Positions 1-9,424 of a DNA stretch of 14,295 bases are shown here, in pieces (the first letter of the stretch is position 1; the number at the start of each line of letters is the position of its first letter). Position numbers and translations under genes: made by a program. Where the stretch lies: contig DATJXI010000361.1 of assembly GCA_035500275.1 (NCBI GenBank), forward strand, positions 1-14,295, written 5' to 3'. The notes beneath the pieces are model-generated. The model did no database searches. It saw only the letters and a list, made by a program, of their open reading frames with translations, and was not told where the DNA came from. The DNA comes from Roseiarcus sp035500275 (GTDB lineage Bacteria > Pseudomonadota > Alphaproteobacteria > Rhizobiales > Beijerinckiaceae).

Positions 1-331
1 ATCGTGGCGCCCATTTGCAGGTTCTCGAACACCGTCATGCGCGGAAAGATGCGCCGCCCCTCCGGCGACTGCGCGATCGAGAGGCGAGCGATCTGATGCG
101 TCGGCAGAGACGTGATCTCCTTGCCGTCGAACAGGATGGCACCGCGGCGCGCGCGCGGCGCACCGAAGATCGTCATCATCGTGGTCGATTTCCCCGCGCC
201 GTTGGCGCCGATGAGGGTGACGATCTCGCCTGCGTTGACGTCGATGTCGACGCCCCTGAGCGCCTGGATCTTTCCGTAATAGGTTTCGACGCCTCTCAGC
301 TGCAGCAGCGGCTGCGCCCCGGCAGCGAGCG

Positions 332-335
<4 letters not shown>
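1..335 (-). CDS. livF: LivF, branched-chain amino acid ABC transporter ATPase (partial, runs off the left edge)
   Basis: This is the second cytoplasmic ATPase of a LivHMGF-type importer. It powers uptake of branched-chain amino acids or related small substrates by hydrolysing ATP beneath the LivH/LivM channel. About 111 N-terminal residues are visible, with a Walker A motif GANGAGKST near residues 41-49. After it comes the LivF-typical run with FDGKEI, then the Q-loop region QSPEGRRIFPRMTVFENL. The ATG at 335 overlaps the livG stop in an ATGA (332-335), which fits translational coupling. The signature motif, Walker B and C-terminus lie outside the window. The family call is secure; the true substrate could also be another amide or amino acid, since Liv-type systems have been repurposed. 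Confidence 0.93.
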
Positions 336-1242
<907 letters not shown>

Positions 1243-1243
<1 letters not shown>

Positions 1244-2697
1244 CAGCCATGCCCTTCCTTGACGAGCGCGCCCGAGACCGCCTTCCGTTCTTTCAGGAAG
1301 ATCGACGGCAATCGCGTGGACACCAGGCCGCGCGGCTTCCAGATCATCATGATCACCATCGCCGCCCCGAACAGCAGCATGCGGTATTGGGTCGGGTCGA
1401 AGTCCCGGCCGAACACCGCCTTCAGCCAGTCAAGCTCGCGCATGAGCTCGGGAACGCCGATCATCACCGCCGCGGCGACCGCGACGCCGAGCTGCGAGCC
1501 CATGCCGCCGAGGACGACGATGGCGAGGATGGTCGCCGATTCGATGAAGGTGAAGCTTTCCGGGCTGACGAAACCCTGCCGGACCGAGAAGAACGAGCCC
1601 GCGACGCCGCCGAACATCGCGCCGAGCGCGAAGGCGGTGAGCTTCGTGTTGGTGGTGTTGATGCCTAGCGAGCGGCAGGCGATCTCGTCCTCGCGCAACG
1701 CCTCCCAGGCGCGCCCGATGGGCAACCGGCGCAGCCTCAGCGTGAAGAGATTGGTGAGCAGCGCCAGCGCGAGGATAACGTAGAAGAGGAAGATTGTGCG
1801 GTAAATGGGCGTGTAAGGCAGATGGAATATGGCGGCGAAGCCGTTGTCGTCGTCGGTGAAGGGAATTCCGAAGAAGGTGATCTTCGGGATTTCGCTGATG
1901 CCGGCGTAGCCGTTGGTGAGATCGACCCAGTTGACGAGTATGAGGCGGATGATCTCGCCGAAGGCGAGCGTTACTATCGCGAGGTAGTCGCCCCTGAGCC
2001 TCAGCACGGGAAAGCCGAGGATGACGCCCCACATCGACGCAAGGAGGCCCGCAAGCGGCAGGCAGATCCAGAACGAGAGGCCAAAGGTCGTCGACAGAAG
2101 CGCGTAGGAATAGGCGCCGACGGCGTAGAAGGCGACATAGCCGAGGTCGAGCAGCCCGGCGAGGCCGACAACGATGTTGAGCCCCCAGCCCAGCATCACG
2201 TAGATCATGATCTGGACGCCGTAATTGTTGATCCATTTCAACGAGCCGGCCGGCCCCAGCGTGGCGAGCACGATCAGGGGGAACATGATGAGGAAGGCAA
2301 GCGCGAAAGGTCCGAAATAACGCCCCGCGAGCACGCGGGCGCGCGAGGGCGGCGCGGTTCCTTCGCCCTCGCGAGCGGCTTGTACGAGCGCGCCGCCCAT
2401 GCCCCCGACCGCCACCGCGCCGACCCGGTCGAACCAGATCCGCCAGTCTGAATTCGCCATCTGCCGGAGGAAAACGAAGGCGAACACGATCCCGGAGATG
2501 ACGAACGACCACGTCCAGCGGCTGTCCAGAACGAGCTCGTTATTGATGTTGGCTTCGGCGCGGTAGCTGATGATGGGGAAACAGAGGCCGAAGGCGACGA
2601 GCGCCGAGGCGGCGGCCGTGCGCAGCGAAGGGACGAGCTGGCTCGCGGCCGCCTCCGGGGTCCGCGACAGCTGTGTGGTCCGAGGCGTCGCGCTCAT
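1243..2697 (-). CDS. livM: LivM, branched-chain amino acid ABC transporter permease
   Basis: Inner-membrane permease of the Liv importer, 484 residues. The N-terminal extension (about 1-125) has two predicted hydrophobic segments near 28-44 and 63-79 and resembles the DUF3382-type N-domain of rhizobial and enterobacterial LivM. The core permease domain starts near residue 127 and has many membrane segments, including the conserved GWGLNIVVGLAGLLDLGY at about 170-187. The EAA-like coupling loop that contacts the ATPase is at about 328-347 (GRAWEALREDEIACRSLGIN). It sits 6 bp after livH and overlaps livG by one base. The extended N-domain favours a true branched-chain amino acid LivM over the shorter urea-type permeases. 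Confidence 0.96.
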
Positions 2698-2703
2698 GTC
2701 TTC

Positions 2704-3618
2704 TCAAACCTTCTCGACCTCGGGCCGGCCTAGAATGCCGGACGGCATAAAAATGAGCGTGATGGCGAGAATCATGAACGCCGCCACGTCCTTGTAGTCG
2801 GTCGTGAAGTACGACGACCAGAAGACCTCGATGAGGCCGATCAACAGGCCGCCGAGCACCGCGCCCGGCAGCGAGCCGATGCCGCCCAGCACCGCGGCGG
2901 TGAACGCCTTGACGCCGGGCACGAAGCCGTCGGAGAAAGTCACCACCCCGTAATAGATGACGAACATGACTCCGGCGACAGCCGCGAGGGCCGCGCCGAT
3001 GACGAAGGTGATCGAAATCGTCGCGTCGACGTCGATTCCGAGCAGCGCCGCCATCTTTTGATCTTGTTCGCAGGCGCGCTGCGCCCGCCCCAGCGATGTG
3101 TATTTGACGAGGTACCAGAAAGCCGCAAGCAGAACGGCCGTGACGACCACGATCAGCACCTGGCGCAACGACAACGTCACGCCGAAGCGGCCTCCGGTCA
3201 AGTTGAACACTTGATTGGGCAGGTGGGGCGCGGGCTTGTTGCGCGGACCCTGCACGACCTGGACGAAATTCGAGAGGAAAATCGACATGCCGATCGCCGA
3301 GATGAGCGGCGCGAGGCGGAAGGAGCCGCGCAACGGCCGGTAGGCGAGCCTTTCGATCGCCCAGTTCCAGAGACCGGTCAGCGCCATACCGCCGATCATC
3401 ACCACAATGAAGGCGAGCGGCAGCGAGCCGAGATGGAGGATCTGGGTCAGGATCATGAAGAGGATCAGCGCGACGAACGCCGACAGCATGAACAGATCGC
3501 CGTGGGCGAAATTGACCATGCCGATGATGCCGTAAACCATCGTGTAGCCGATGGCGATGAGTCCATAGATCGACCCGAGCGTCAGGCCATTGATCAGCTG
3601 CTGCAGAAAATTGTCCAT
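2704..3618 (-). CDS. livH: LivH, branched-chain amino acid ABC transporter permease
   Basis: Inner-membrane permease that pairs with LivM, 304 residues, and the first gene of the minus-strand operon. The N-terminus (QQLINGLTLGSIYGLIAIGY, about 6-25) is the hallmark start of LivH. MVNFAHGDLFML at about 34-45 and the EAA-like loop GRAQRACEQDQKMAALLGID at about 178-197 are also diagnostic. I chose the ATG at 3618 because it gives the canonical N-terminus. A GGAGG (3635-3631 on the minus strand) lies 12 nt upstream, which is slightly long but usable. No substrate-binding protein gene is seen upstream; it may lie beyond livF or elsewhere in the genome. Confidence 0.96.
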   Translation of the reverse strand: MDNFLQQLINGLTLGSIYGLIAIGYTMVYGIIGMVNFAHGDLFMLSAFVALILFMILTQILHLGSLPLAFIVVMIGGMALTGLWNWAIERLAYRPLRGSFRLAPLISAIGMSIFLSNFVQVVQGPRNKPAPHLPNQVFNLTGGRFGVTLSLRQVLIVVVTAVLLAAFWYLVKYTSLGRAQRACEQDQKMAALLGIDVDATISITFVIGAALAAVAGVMFVIYYGVVTFSDGFVPGVKAFTAAVLGGIGSLPGAVLGGLLIGLIEVFWSSYFTTDYKDVAAFMILAITLIFMPSGILGRPEVEKV

Positions 3619-4045
3619 GAGCGACCGTGGCCTCCGGTTTCCTCCCGATTCGCAGGAACTGTGCCATCGGTCGGCCGTCCTGTCGATTTATCGAAACGCG
3701 TCTTCGAAGCGGCTTTATCCGGTCCGGCCCCGGCATTCAAGCCAGCCCTTCTGAACTCGCACTTCACCCTACTTGCGACCAAAGTCAGCGGCAACACAAC
3801 CATGCGGCGGAAATTCCGGCCTTCAGGCAAGATACGATGACAGGGAGGAGGTTGGGCTATTTCCCCGTTTAGGTCGATTTTGGGGCCCGGGTCGCGCCAA
3901 TAGGGCGTTCGGACTATTGCGACGATATGGACTTTGGCCCCGCGACCAGTGTACGAAACGCTTCTGACGCCGCGCGACAGGGTCGGCTGACAGGCCCAAG
4001 CCCGGAAAGCAACGGGCGCTTTGTCCGCATCGGGAGGAAGTGTCC
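3619..4045. promoter_or_regulatory. Divergent intergenic region between the liv operon and the cox cluster
   Basis: About 427 bp without a credible gene lie between livH (leftward) and coxG (rightward), so promoters for both operons are expected here. On the minus strand, TTGAAT followed 15 bases later by GATAAA (about 3741-3715) is a weak sigma-70-like candidate for liv. Near it is an inverted repeat TCGAA-N7-TTCGA at 3691-3707 around a central ACGCGT, a possible operator. The octamer CGAAACGC occurs at 3692 and again at 3953. On the plus strand I find no convincing -35/-10 pair and no -24/-12 site. Small ORFs that cross this stretch do not look like proteins. Confidence 0.45.
4033..4037 (+). 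promoter_or_regulatory. Ribosome binding site of coxG
   Basis: GGAGG lies 8 nt before the ATG at 4046. It decides the coxG start: the in-frame GTG at 4040 overlaps the end of this purine run and could not use it. Confidence 0.8.
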
Positions 4046-4578
4046 ATGGCGATGACCATGACGGGGGAAGCGACGCTTCCGGCCGCGAGGCCGAAGGTGT
4101 GGGAGCTGCTTAACGACCCCAACGTGCTCAAGGCCTGCATCCCTGGCTGCGAATCGTTAGAGAAGACCGGCGACAATGGATTCGCCGCCGTCGCCAAGGT
4201 CAAGATCGGCCCCGTTTCCGCAACCTTCAAAGGCAAGGTCGAGCTTTCCGACATCGTGCCAGAGGTCGGCTACAAGATTTCGGGCGAGGGCGAGGGCGGC
4301 GTCGCCGGGTTCGCCAAAGGCGGCGCGAAGGTTTCGCTCGCCGACGCCGACGGCGGGGGCACCCTGCTGCGCTACGACGTCGAGGCGCATGTCGGCGGAA
4401 AGATCGCCCAACTTGGATCGCGCCTCATCGACGGGGTCGCCAAGAGCATGGCCGACAAGTTCTTCGCCAATTTCGCCGAGGCGGCCCGCGCCGGCGCGCC
4501 GGCCGAGGCGATGCTCCGGCCAAGCGCGGCGGCGCAACCTACCCCGACGAAGATGTCTTGGTTCAGGAGGATATGGGA

Positions 4579-4603
<25 letters not shown>
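4046..4603 (+). CDS. coxG: CoxG, SRPBCC-family carbon monoxide dehydrogenase subunit G
   Basis: A 185-residue CoxG-family protein of the START/SRPBCC fold. Residues 1-150 match the family: MTGEATLPAARPKVWELLND at 5-24 is the typical opening, followed by the CIPGCESLEK region (31-40), a KVKIGPVSATFKG strand (51-63) and a Gly-rich core. A Pro/Ala linker follows, and the last 14 residues (172-185) are an amphipathic tail with four Trp plus Arg and Lys, well suited to membrane attachment. CoxG is known to link Mo-CO dehydrogenase to the membrane, and recent work on mycobacterial CoxG indicates it carries quinone to the enzyme. It is first in the operon here, whereas in classic form I clusters it lies downstream. 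Its 3' end overlaps coxS by 25 bp. The family is secure; the role with a form II enzyme is inferred. Confidence 0.92.
4565..4570 (+). promoter_or_regulatory. Ribosome binding site of coxS inside coxG
   Basis: AGGAGG within the coxG 3' end. It lies 8 nt before the ATG at 4579 but only 2 nt before the ATG at 4573, so 4579 is the preferred coxS start. Confidence 0.75.
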
Positions 4604-5070
<467 letters not shown>

Positions 5071-5106
5071 CCGCAGGTTTCAGACCGTTCCTAGGGAGAA
5101 AGACAA

Positions 5107-7479
5107 ATGAGCGCGACAGGCATTGGCGCCTCGGTCAAACGCAAGGAAGACATCCGCTTCATCACCGGCAAGGGCCACTACGTCGACGACGTCAATCGTC
5201 CGGGCCAGGCCTGCGCCTATTTTCTGCGCTCCCCGCACGCGCATGCGACGATCGACAAGATCGACACAGCGGCGGCGCTGAAGGCGCCAGGCGTGGTGGC
5301 GGTCTTCACCGGCGACGACATCGCGGCCGACAAGGTCGGCGGTCTTCCCTGTGGCTGGATGATCCACTCGAAGGACGGCTCGCCCATGAAAGCGGGCGCA
5401 CATCCGGCGCTGGCTCAGGGGAAGGTTCGCTATGTCGGCGACCATGTCGCGGTCGTCATCGCCGACACCTACGCGCAAGCGCGCGACGCCGCCGAAAAGA
5501 TCGACGTGCAGTATTCCGAACTTCCCGCGGTCGTCGACCCGGGGAAAGCGGCGAGCCCCGGCCAACCCGTCCTCCACGACGTGGCCCCGAACAACGTGGT
5601 CTTCAACTGGCACGTCGGCGAAAAGACGGCGACCGATGCCGCCTTCGCCTCGGCGAAGCACGTCACCAAGCTCGATCTCGTCAACAACCGCACGATTCCC
5701 AACGCGATGGAGCCGCGCGCGGCGGTCGGCGACTACGATTCCGGAACGGACACGATCACGCTCTATACGACGAGCCAGAACCCGCATGTCGCGCGGCTCG
5801 TTCTTTCGGCGTTCATCGGGCTCGCGCCCGAGCACAAGCTGCGCGTCATCGCCCCCGACCTTGGCGGCGGCTTCGGCTCCAAGATCTTCATCTACGCGGA
5901 AGAGACGGTCTGCGCCTGGGCGGCGAAGAAGATCAACCGGCCGGTAAAGTGGACGGGGGAGCGCACGGAATCCTTCCTGTCCGACGCCCACGGCCGCGAC
6001 CACGTGTCTCATGCCGAGCTCGCGCTTGACGCGAACGGCAAGATCACAGGGCTTCGCGTGCACACGATCGCCAACCTCGGCGCGTATTTGTCGACCTTCG
6101 CATCCTCGGTGCCGACCTATCTCTACGGGATCCTGTTGTCGGGCCAGTACGACATCCCCGCGATCTACTGTGAGGTCGACGCGGTCTACACCAACACTGC
6201 CCCCGTCGACGCCGTTCGCGGCGCAGGCCGCCCCGAAGCGACCTATCTCATCGAGCGCATCGTCGAGATCGCAGCCCGCGAGACAGGCAAGGACTCGGCA
6301 GAGTTCCGGCGTCAGAACTTCGTCAAGTCGTTCCCGCACCAGACGCCGGTCATCCTCGCCTACGACGTCGGCGACTATGTCCAGGCGCTCGACAAGACGC
6401 TGGCGCTCGCCGACTACAAAGGCGTCGGTGACCGGAAGGCCGCCTCGGCCGCCAAGGGCAAGCTGCGCGGCGTCGGCATATCCGCGTATATCGAGGCCTG
6501 CGGTCTGGCGCCGTCCCAGGCGGTCGGTTCGCTCGGCGCGGGCGTCGGCTTGTGGGAATCGGCGGAAGTGCGGGTCAATCCGATCGGCACGGTCGAGGTC
6601 CTCACAGGATCGCACAGCCACGGCCAGGGCCATGAGACGACCTTCGCCCAGCTCGTCTCCTCGCGTCTGGGCATACCGATCGACAGCGTCTCCATCGTTC
6701 ACGGTGACACCGACAAGGTTCAGTTCGGCATGGGAACGTACGGCTCCCGTTCGGGAGCGGTCGGCATGTCGGCGATCTCCAAGGCGCTCGACAAGATCGA
6801 GGCCAAGGCGAAAAAGGTCGCCGGCTACGTGCTCGAAGCGTCCGAAGGCGACATCGAGTTCAAGGACGGCAAGTTCACGGTCAAAGGCACTGACAAGTCG
6901 ATCGACTTCGGCTCCATCGCGCTGAACGCTTACACGGCGCACAAGTTCAGCGGGCAGGAGCTCGAGCCGGGCCTCAAGGAGAGCGCGTTCTGGGACCCGA
7001 CCAACTTCACCTTCCCGGCCGGCGTGCACATCTGCGAACTCGAAGTCGACCCGGAGACCGGCGTGGTGACGATCGACCGCTGGACCGCGGTCGACGACTT
7101 CGGCAAGCTCATCAATCCGATGATCGTCGAGGGCCAAGTGCACGGCGGCATCGCGCACGGCGTCGGCCAGGCCCTGCTCGAAGCCGCGCGCTACAATAGC
7201 GACGGACAGCTCGTGACCGCAAGCTACATGGACTATTGCATGCCGCGCGCTGACAACGTGCCCTCGTTCCAGGTGGATACGATCGAGACGCCCTGTCCTT
7301 CGAACCCGCTGGGCATCAAGGGCTGCGGAGAGGCGGGCGCGATCGCCTCGCCCCCTGCGGTCATCAATGCCATCACCGACGCGTTGGGCCACGAGGACGT
7401 CGCCATGCCCGCAACGCCGCAGGTCGTTTGGCGCGCGGCCCAGAAATCGAAGCTCGCGCAGATGCTGGCCGCGGAATGA
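5107..7479 (+). CDS. coxL: CoxL, molybdenum large subunit of form II (putative) aerobic CO dehydrogenase
   Basis: Catalytic subunit, 790 residues, of the xanthine oxidase family; it binds Mo-MCD and hydroxylates or oxidises the substrate. Motifs seen: GGGFGS at 253-258 (Mo-site loop), the active-site loop DAVRGAGR at 368-375, SHGQGHE at 504-510, GTYGSRSG at 543-550 (cofactor binding), and KGCGEAGA around the probable catalytic Glu at 742. True form I CoxL carries AYxCSFR with a Cys that binds copper; here the Cys position is Gly372, so a Mo-Cu site is not expected. The form II signature is AYRGAGR; here its Tyr is Val370. AGGGAGAA at 5093-5100 is a good ribosome binding site. A 770-codon open frame on the opposite strand is a codon-bias shadow. 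The substrate may be CO at low efficiency or another small molecule. Confidence 0.95.
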   Translation: MSATGIGASVKRKEDIRFITGKGHYVDDVNRPGQACAYFLRSPHAHATIDKIDTAAALKAPGVVAVFTGDDIAADKVGGLPCGWMIHSKDGSPMKAGAHPALAQGKVRYVGDHVAVVIADTYAQARDAAEKIDVQYSELPAVVDPGKAASPGQPVLHDVAPNNVVFNWHVGEKTATDAAFASAKHVTKLDLVNNRTIPNAMEPRAAVGDYDSGTDTITLYTTSQNPHVARLVLSAFIGLAPEHKLRVIAPDLGGGFGSKIFIYAEETVCAWAAKKINRPVKWTGERTESFLSDAHGRDHVSHAELALDANGKITGLRVHTIANLGAYLSTFASSVPTYLYGILLSGQYDIPAIYCEVDAVYTNTAPVDAVRGAGRPEATYLIERIVEIAARETGKDSAEFRRQNFVKSFPHQTPVILAYDVGDYVQALDKTLALADYKGVGDRKAASAAKGKLRGVGISAYIEACGLAPSQAVGSLGAGVGLWESAEVRVNPIGTVEVLTGSHSHGQGHETTFAQLVSSRLGIPIDSVSIVHGDTDKVQFGMGTYGSRSGAVGMSAISKALDKIEAKAKKVAGYVLEASEGDIEFKDGKFTVKGTDKSIDFGSIALNAYTAHKFSGQELEPGLKESAFWDPTNFTFPAGVHICELEVDPETGVVTIDRWTAVDDFGKLINPMIVEGQVHGGIAHGVGQALLEAARYNSDGQLVTASYMDYCMPRADNVPSFQVDTIETPCPSNPLGIKGCGEAGAIASPPAVINAITDALGHEDVAMPATPQVVWRAAQKSKLAQMLAAE

Positions 7480-7487
7480 TTTGAACT

Positions 7488-7508
7488 GGAGGCGGCCGCG
7501 CCGCCTCC
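7488..7508 (+). other. Strong GC hairpin between coxL and coxM
   Basis: A perfect 9-bp inverted repeat, GGAGGCGGC (7488-7496) and GCCGCCTCC (7500-7508), with a 3-nt loop CGC. It starts 9 nt after the coxL stop. No T-run follows, so it is not a classical terminator; an RNA processing or stability element is more likely. Confidence 0.65.
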
Positions 7509-7536
7509 GCCGACCCCTCGCTCGGAGATCCTCTTC

Positions 7537-8331
7537 ATGTACGCCTTTGAATACAATCGCCCCACAACGCTCTCGGGCGCTCTCGCCGCCCTCGAGAAAG
7601 AGGACGCAAAACCCCTCGCTGGCGGAATGACGCTCCTACCGACCATGAAACAGCGCCTCGCCGCGCCTTCGGCCCTCATCGAGCTGACGTGGCTCCCTGA
7701 GCTTTCCGGAATCAACCGGGACGGCGACAATATCGCGATCGGCGCGATGACCCGGCACGCCGAGGTCGCGAGCAGTTCCGTCGTTCAGAGCGCCATCCCC
7801 GCCCTCGCCACGCTCGCCGCCGGCATCGGCGATCCGCACGTCCGCAACCGGGGCACGATCGGCGGCTCGATCGCCAACAACGACCCGGCCGCCGACTATC
7901 CCGCCGCGGCCCTCGGCCTTGGCGCGACGATCATCACCAGCAAGCGTCGCATCGCGGCCGACGACTTCTTCAAGGGCCTGTTCGAGACCGCGCTTGAGCC
8001 CGGCGAGCTCATCACCCAGGTGAGCTTCCCGATCCCCCAGAAGGCCGGCTACATGAAGTTCGCCAATCCGGCGTCGCGCTATGCGCTGGTCGGCGTGTTC
8101 GTGGCGAAAACCGCGGGCGGCGTGCGGGTCGCGGTGACGGGCGCCGGCGCAAGCGGCGTCTTCCGTCTCCCGGACTTCGAGTCGGCGCTCAACGCCAATT
8201 TCGCCCCCGGGGCGCTGGACGGCCTTTCGGTCCCGGCCGACGGACTGATCGCCGACATCCACGCCGACGCCGACTATCGCGCCCATCTCATCGGCGTGAT
8301 GGCGAGGCGGGCGGTGGCGGCAGCCGGCTGA
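7537..8331 (+). CDS. coxM: CoxM, FAD-binding medium subunit of form II CO dehydrogenase-like hydroxylase
   Basis: Flavoprotein subunit, 264 residues, that takes electrons from the CoxS clusters and hands them to the external acceptor, probably a membrane quinone through CoxG. The two FAD motifs of the family are present: AGGMTLLP at 28-35, and TIGGSIANNDPAAD at 107-120 that contacts the flavin pyrophosphate. The first motif has Met where many relatives have His (AGGHSLLP); I have seen Met in form II proteins, so I do not read it as damage. A short GGAG at 7524-7527 sits 9 nt before the ATG. Length is slightly below that of form I CoxM (about 288). The gene is followed by a terminator-like hairpin. 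Confidence 0.95.
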   Translation: MYAFEYNRPTTLSGALAALEKEDAKPLAGGMTLLPTMKQRLAAPSALIELTWLPELSGINRDGDNIAIGAMTRHAEVASSSVVQSAIPALATLAAGIGDPHVRNRGTIGGSIANNDPAADYPAAALGLGATIITSKRRIAADDFFKGLFETALEPGELITQVSFPIPQKAGYMKFANPASRYALVGVFVAKTAGGVRVAVTGAGASGVFRLPDFESALNANFAPGALDGLSVPADGLIADIHADADYRAHLIGVMARRAVAAAG

Positions 8332-8345
8332 AACCGCGACTTTTG

Positions 8346-8390
8346 AAGCAAGCTCGGCGGCGGGCGTCCCCATCGGACGCCCGCTTGCTT
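8346..8390 (+). terminator. Terminator-like hairpin between coxM and coxD
   Basis: A perfect 10-bp stem, GCGGGCGTCC (8360-8369) and GGACGCCCGC (8375-8384), with loop CCATC. Flanking arms AAGCAAG (8346-8352) and CTTGCTT (8384-8390) can extend it across a one-sided bulge. The 3' side is TTGCTTT, a broken T-tract. A second small hairpin, GGCCC-TCGC-GGGCC, follows at 8395-8408. This looks like a partial or attenuating intrinsic terminator that would lower transcription of the maturation genes relative to coxGSLM. Confidence 0.55.
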
Positions 8391-8442
8391 TAGAGGCCCT
8401 CGCGGGCCATTTGATAGCCGTTTAGCGTTTTGGGCAGTTTCG

Positions 8443-9378
8443 ATGCCTCTTGAACCGCCGGCTCTGCCGGATACGATCGACGACACTTTGGCGCTCTTGC
8501 AACGCGCCTCCTATGTGGGAGACCGGTCGCTTGCGACCGTCCTTTTCCTCAGCCTGCGGCTCAATCGGCCGCTCTTCCTCGAAGGCGAGGCGGGCGTCGG
8601 CAAGACGGAGATCGCCAAGGTCCTCGCCTCATCGCTCGAGCGGAAGCTGATCCGGCTCCAATGCTACGAGGGCCTCGACGTCGCGACCGCCGTCTATGAG
8701 TGGAACTATCCGGCGCAGATGATGGCGATCCGGCTATCCGAGGCGGCGGGCGAGCATGACAAGGACCGCATCGAGCACGACATCTTTTCCGAGCGCTACC
8801 TCATCAAGCGTCCGCTGCTGCAGGCGATGGAGCCGAGCGTCAACGGGCCTCCGGTGCTGCTGATTGACGAAATCGATCGCGCCGACGAAGCCTTCGAGGC
8901 CTATCTTCTTGAGATCCTGTCCGATTTTCAGGTGACGATTCCGGAGCTCGGCGTCATCAAGGCCCCGGCGCCGCCGATCGTCGTCATCACGTCGAACCGG
9001 ACGCGGGAAATTCACGATGCGCTCAAGCGCCGTTGCCTCTATCACTGGGTGGGATATCCGGACACGGCGCGCGAAATGGCGATCGTTCGCGCCAAGGCGC
9101 CGCGTGCTTCCGGGCGGTTGACCCACGAGCTCGTCGCTTTCGTCCAGCGGTTGCGCAAGCAGGACCTGTTCAAGTCGCCGGGCGTCGCCGAGACGCTCGA
9201 CTGGGCGGCGGCGCTCACCGAGCTCGACGCGGTCGCGCTCGACCCCGCGCAGGTCTCCGATACGCTCGGCGTACTCCTCAAGTATCAGGACGACATCGCC
9301 AAGATCGAGGGCGCCAAGGCGACCCAGCTGATCGAGGAGACGCGCGCGGAGCTGCGCGCGTCCGAGATGAGTGAATGA
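8443..9378 (+). CDS. coxD: CoxD, MoxR-type AAA+ ATPase for hydroxylase maturation
   Basis: A 311-residue AAA+ chaperone-like ATPase of the MoxR group. Walker A GEAGVGKT is at 48-55, Walker B LLIDEID at 139-145, a sensor-1 TSN near 183-185 and an arginine-finger candidate in LKRRC at 194-198. In Oligotropha carboxidovorans, CoxD is needed to convert the inactive CO dehydrogenase precursor into the sulfur- and copper-bearing form, working with the vWA protein CoxE. Here the copper ligand is missing from CoxL, so the likely role is sulfuration of Mo or another remodelling step. The start is the ATG at 8443; no clear Shine-Dalgarno precedes it. A 111-bp gap with hairpins separates it from coxM, and coxE follows directly. 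Confidence 0.93.
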   Translation: MPLEPPALPDTIDDTLALLQRASYVGDRSLATVLFLSLRLNRPLFLEGEAGVGKTEIAKVLASSLERKLIRLQCYEGLDVATAVYEWNYPAQMMAIRLSEAAGEHDKDRIEHDIFSERYLIKRPLLQAMEPSVNGPPVLLIDEIDRADEAFEAYLLEILSDFQVTIPELGVIKAPAPPIVVITSNRTREIHDALKRRCLYHWVGYPDTAREMAIVRAKAPRASGRLTHELVAFVQRLRKQDLFKSPGVAETLDWAAALTELDAVALDPAQVSDTLGVLLKYQDDIAKIEGAKATQLIEETRAELRASEMSE

Positions 9379-9424
9379 AGATGGCAGGAGCCATGCCTCC
9401 CCTTGCATTTTTCGTCATAGACTA

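Noticed and set aside
3619..4045. Sigma-54 (-24/-12) promoter for either operon
   Set aside because: I looked for GG-N10-GC in the TGGCAC/TTGC context on both strands and found no good match.
3823..4254. A 143-codon minus-strand frame reaching from coxG into the intergenic region
   Set aside because: About half is antisense to coxG and the rest has no protein-like features, so a small divergent gene is not supported.
5080..7392. A 770-codon open frame on the minus strand opposite coxL
   Set aside because: It is antisense to a well-supported gene, is very rich in Arg, Asp, Gly and Val as expected of a shadow in high-GC DNA, and has no recognisable motif or ribosome binding site.
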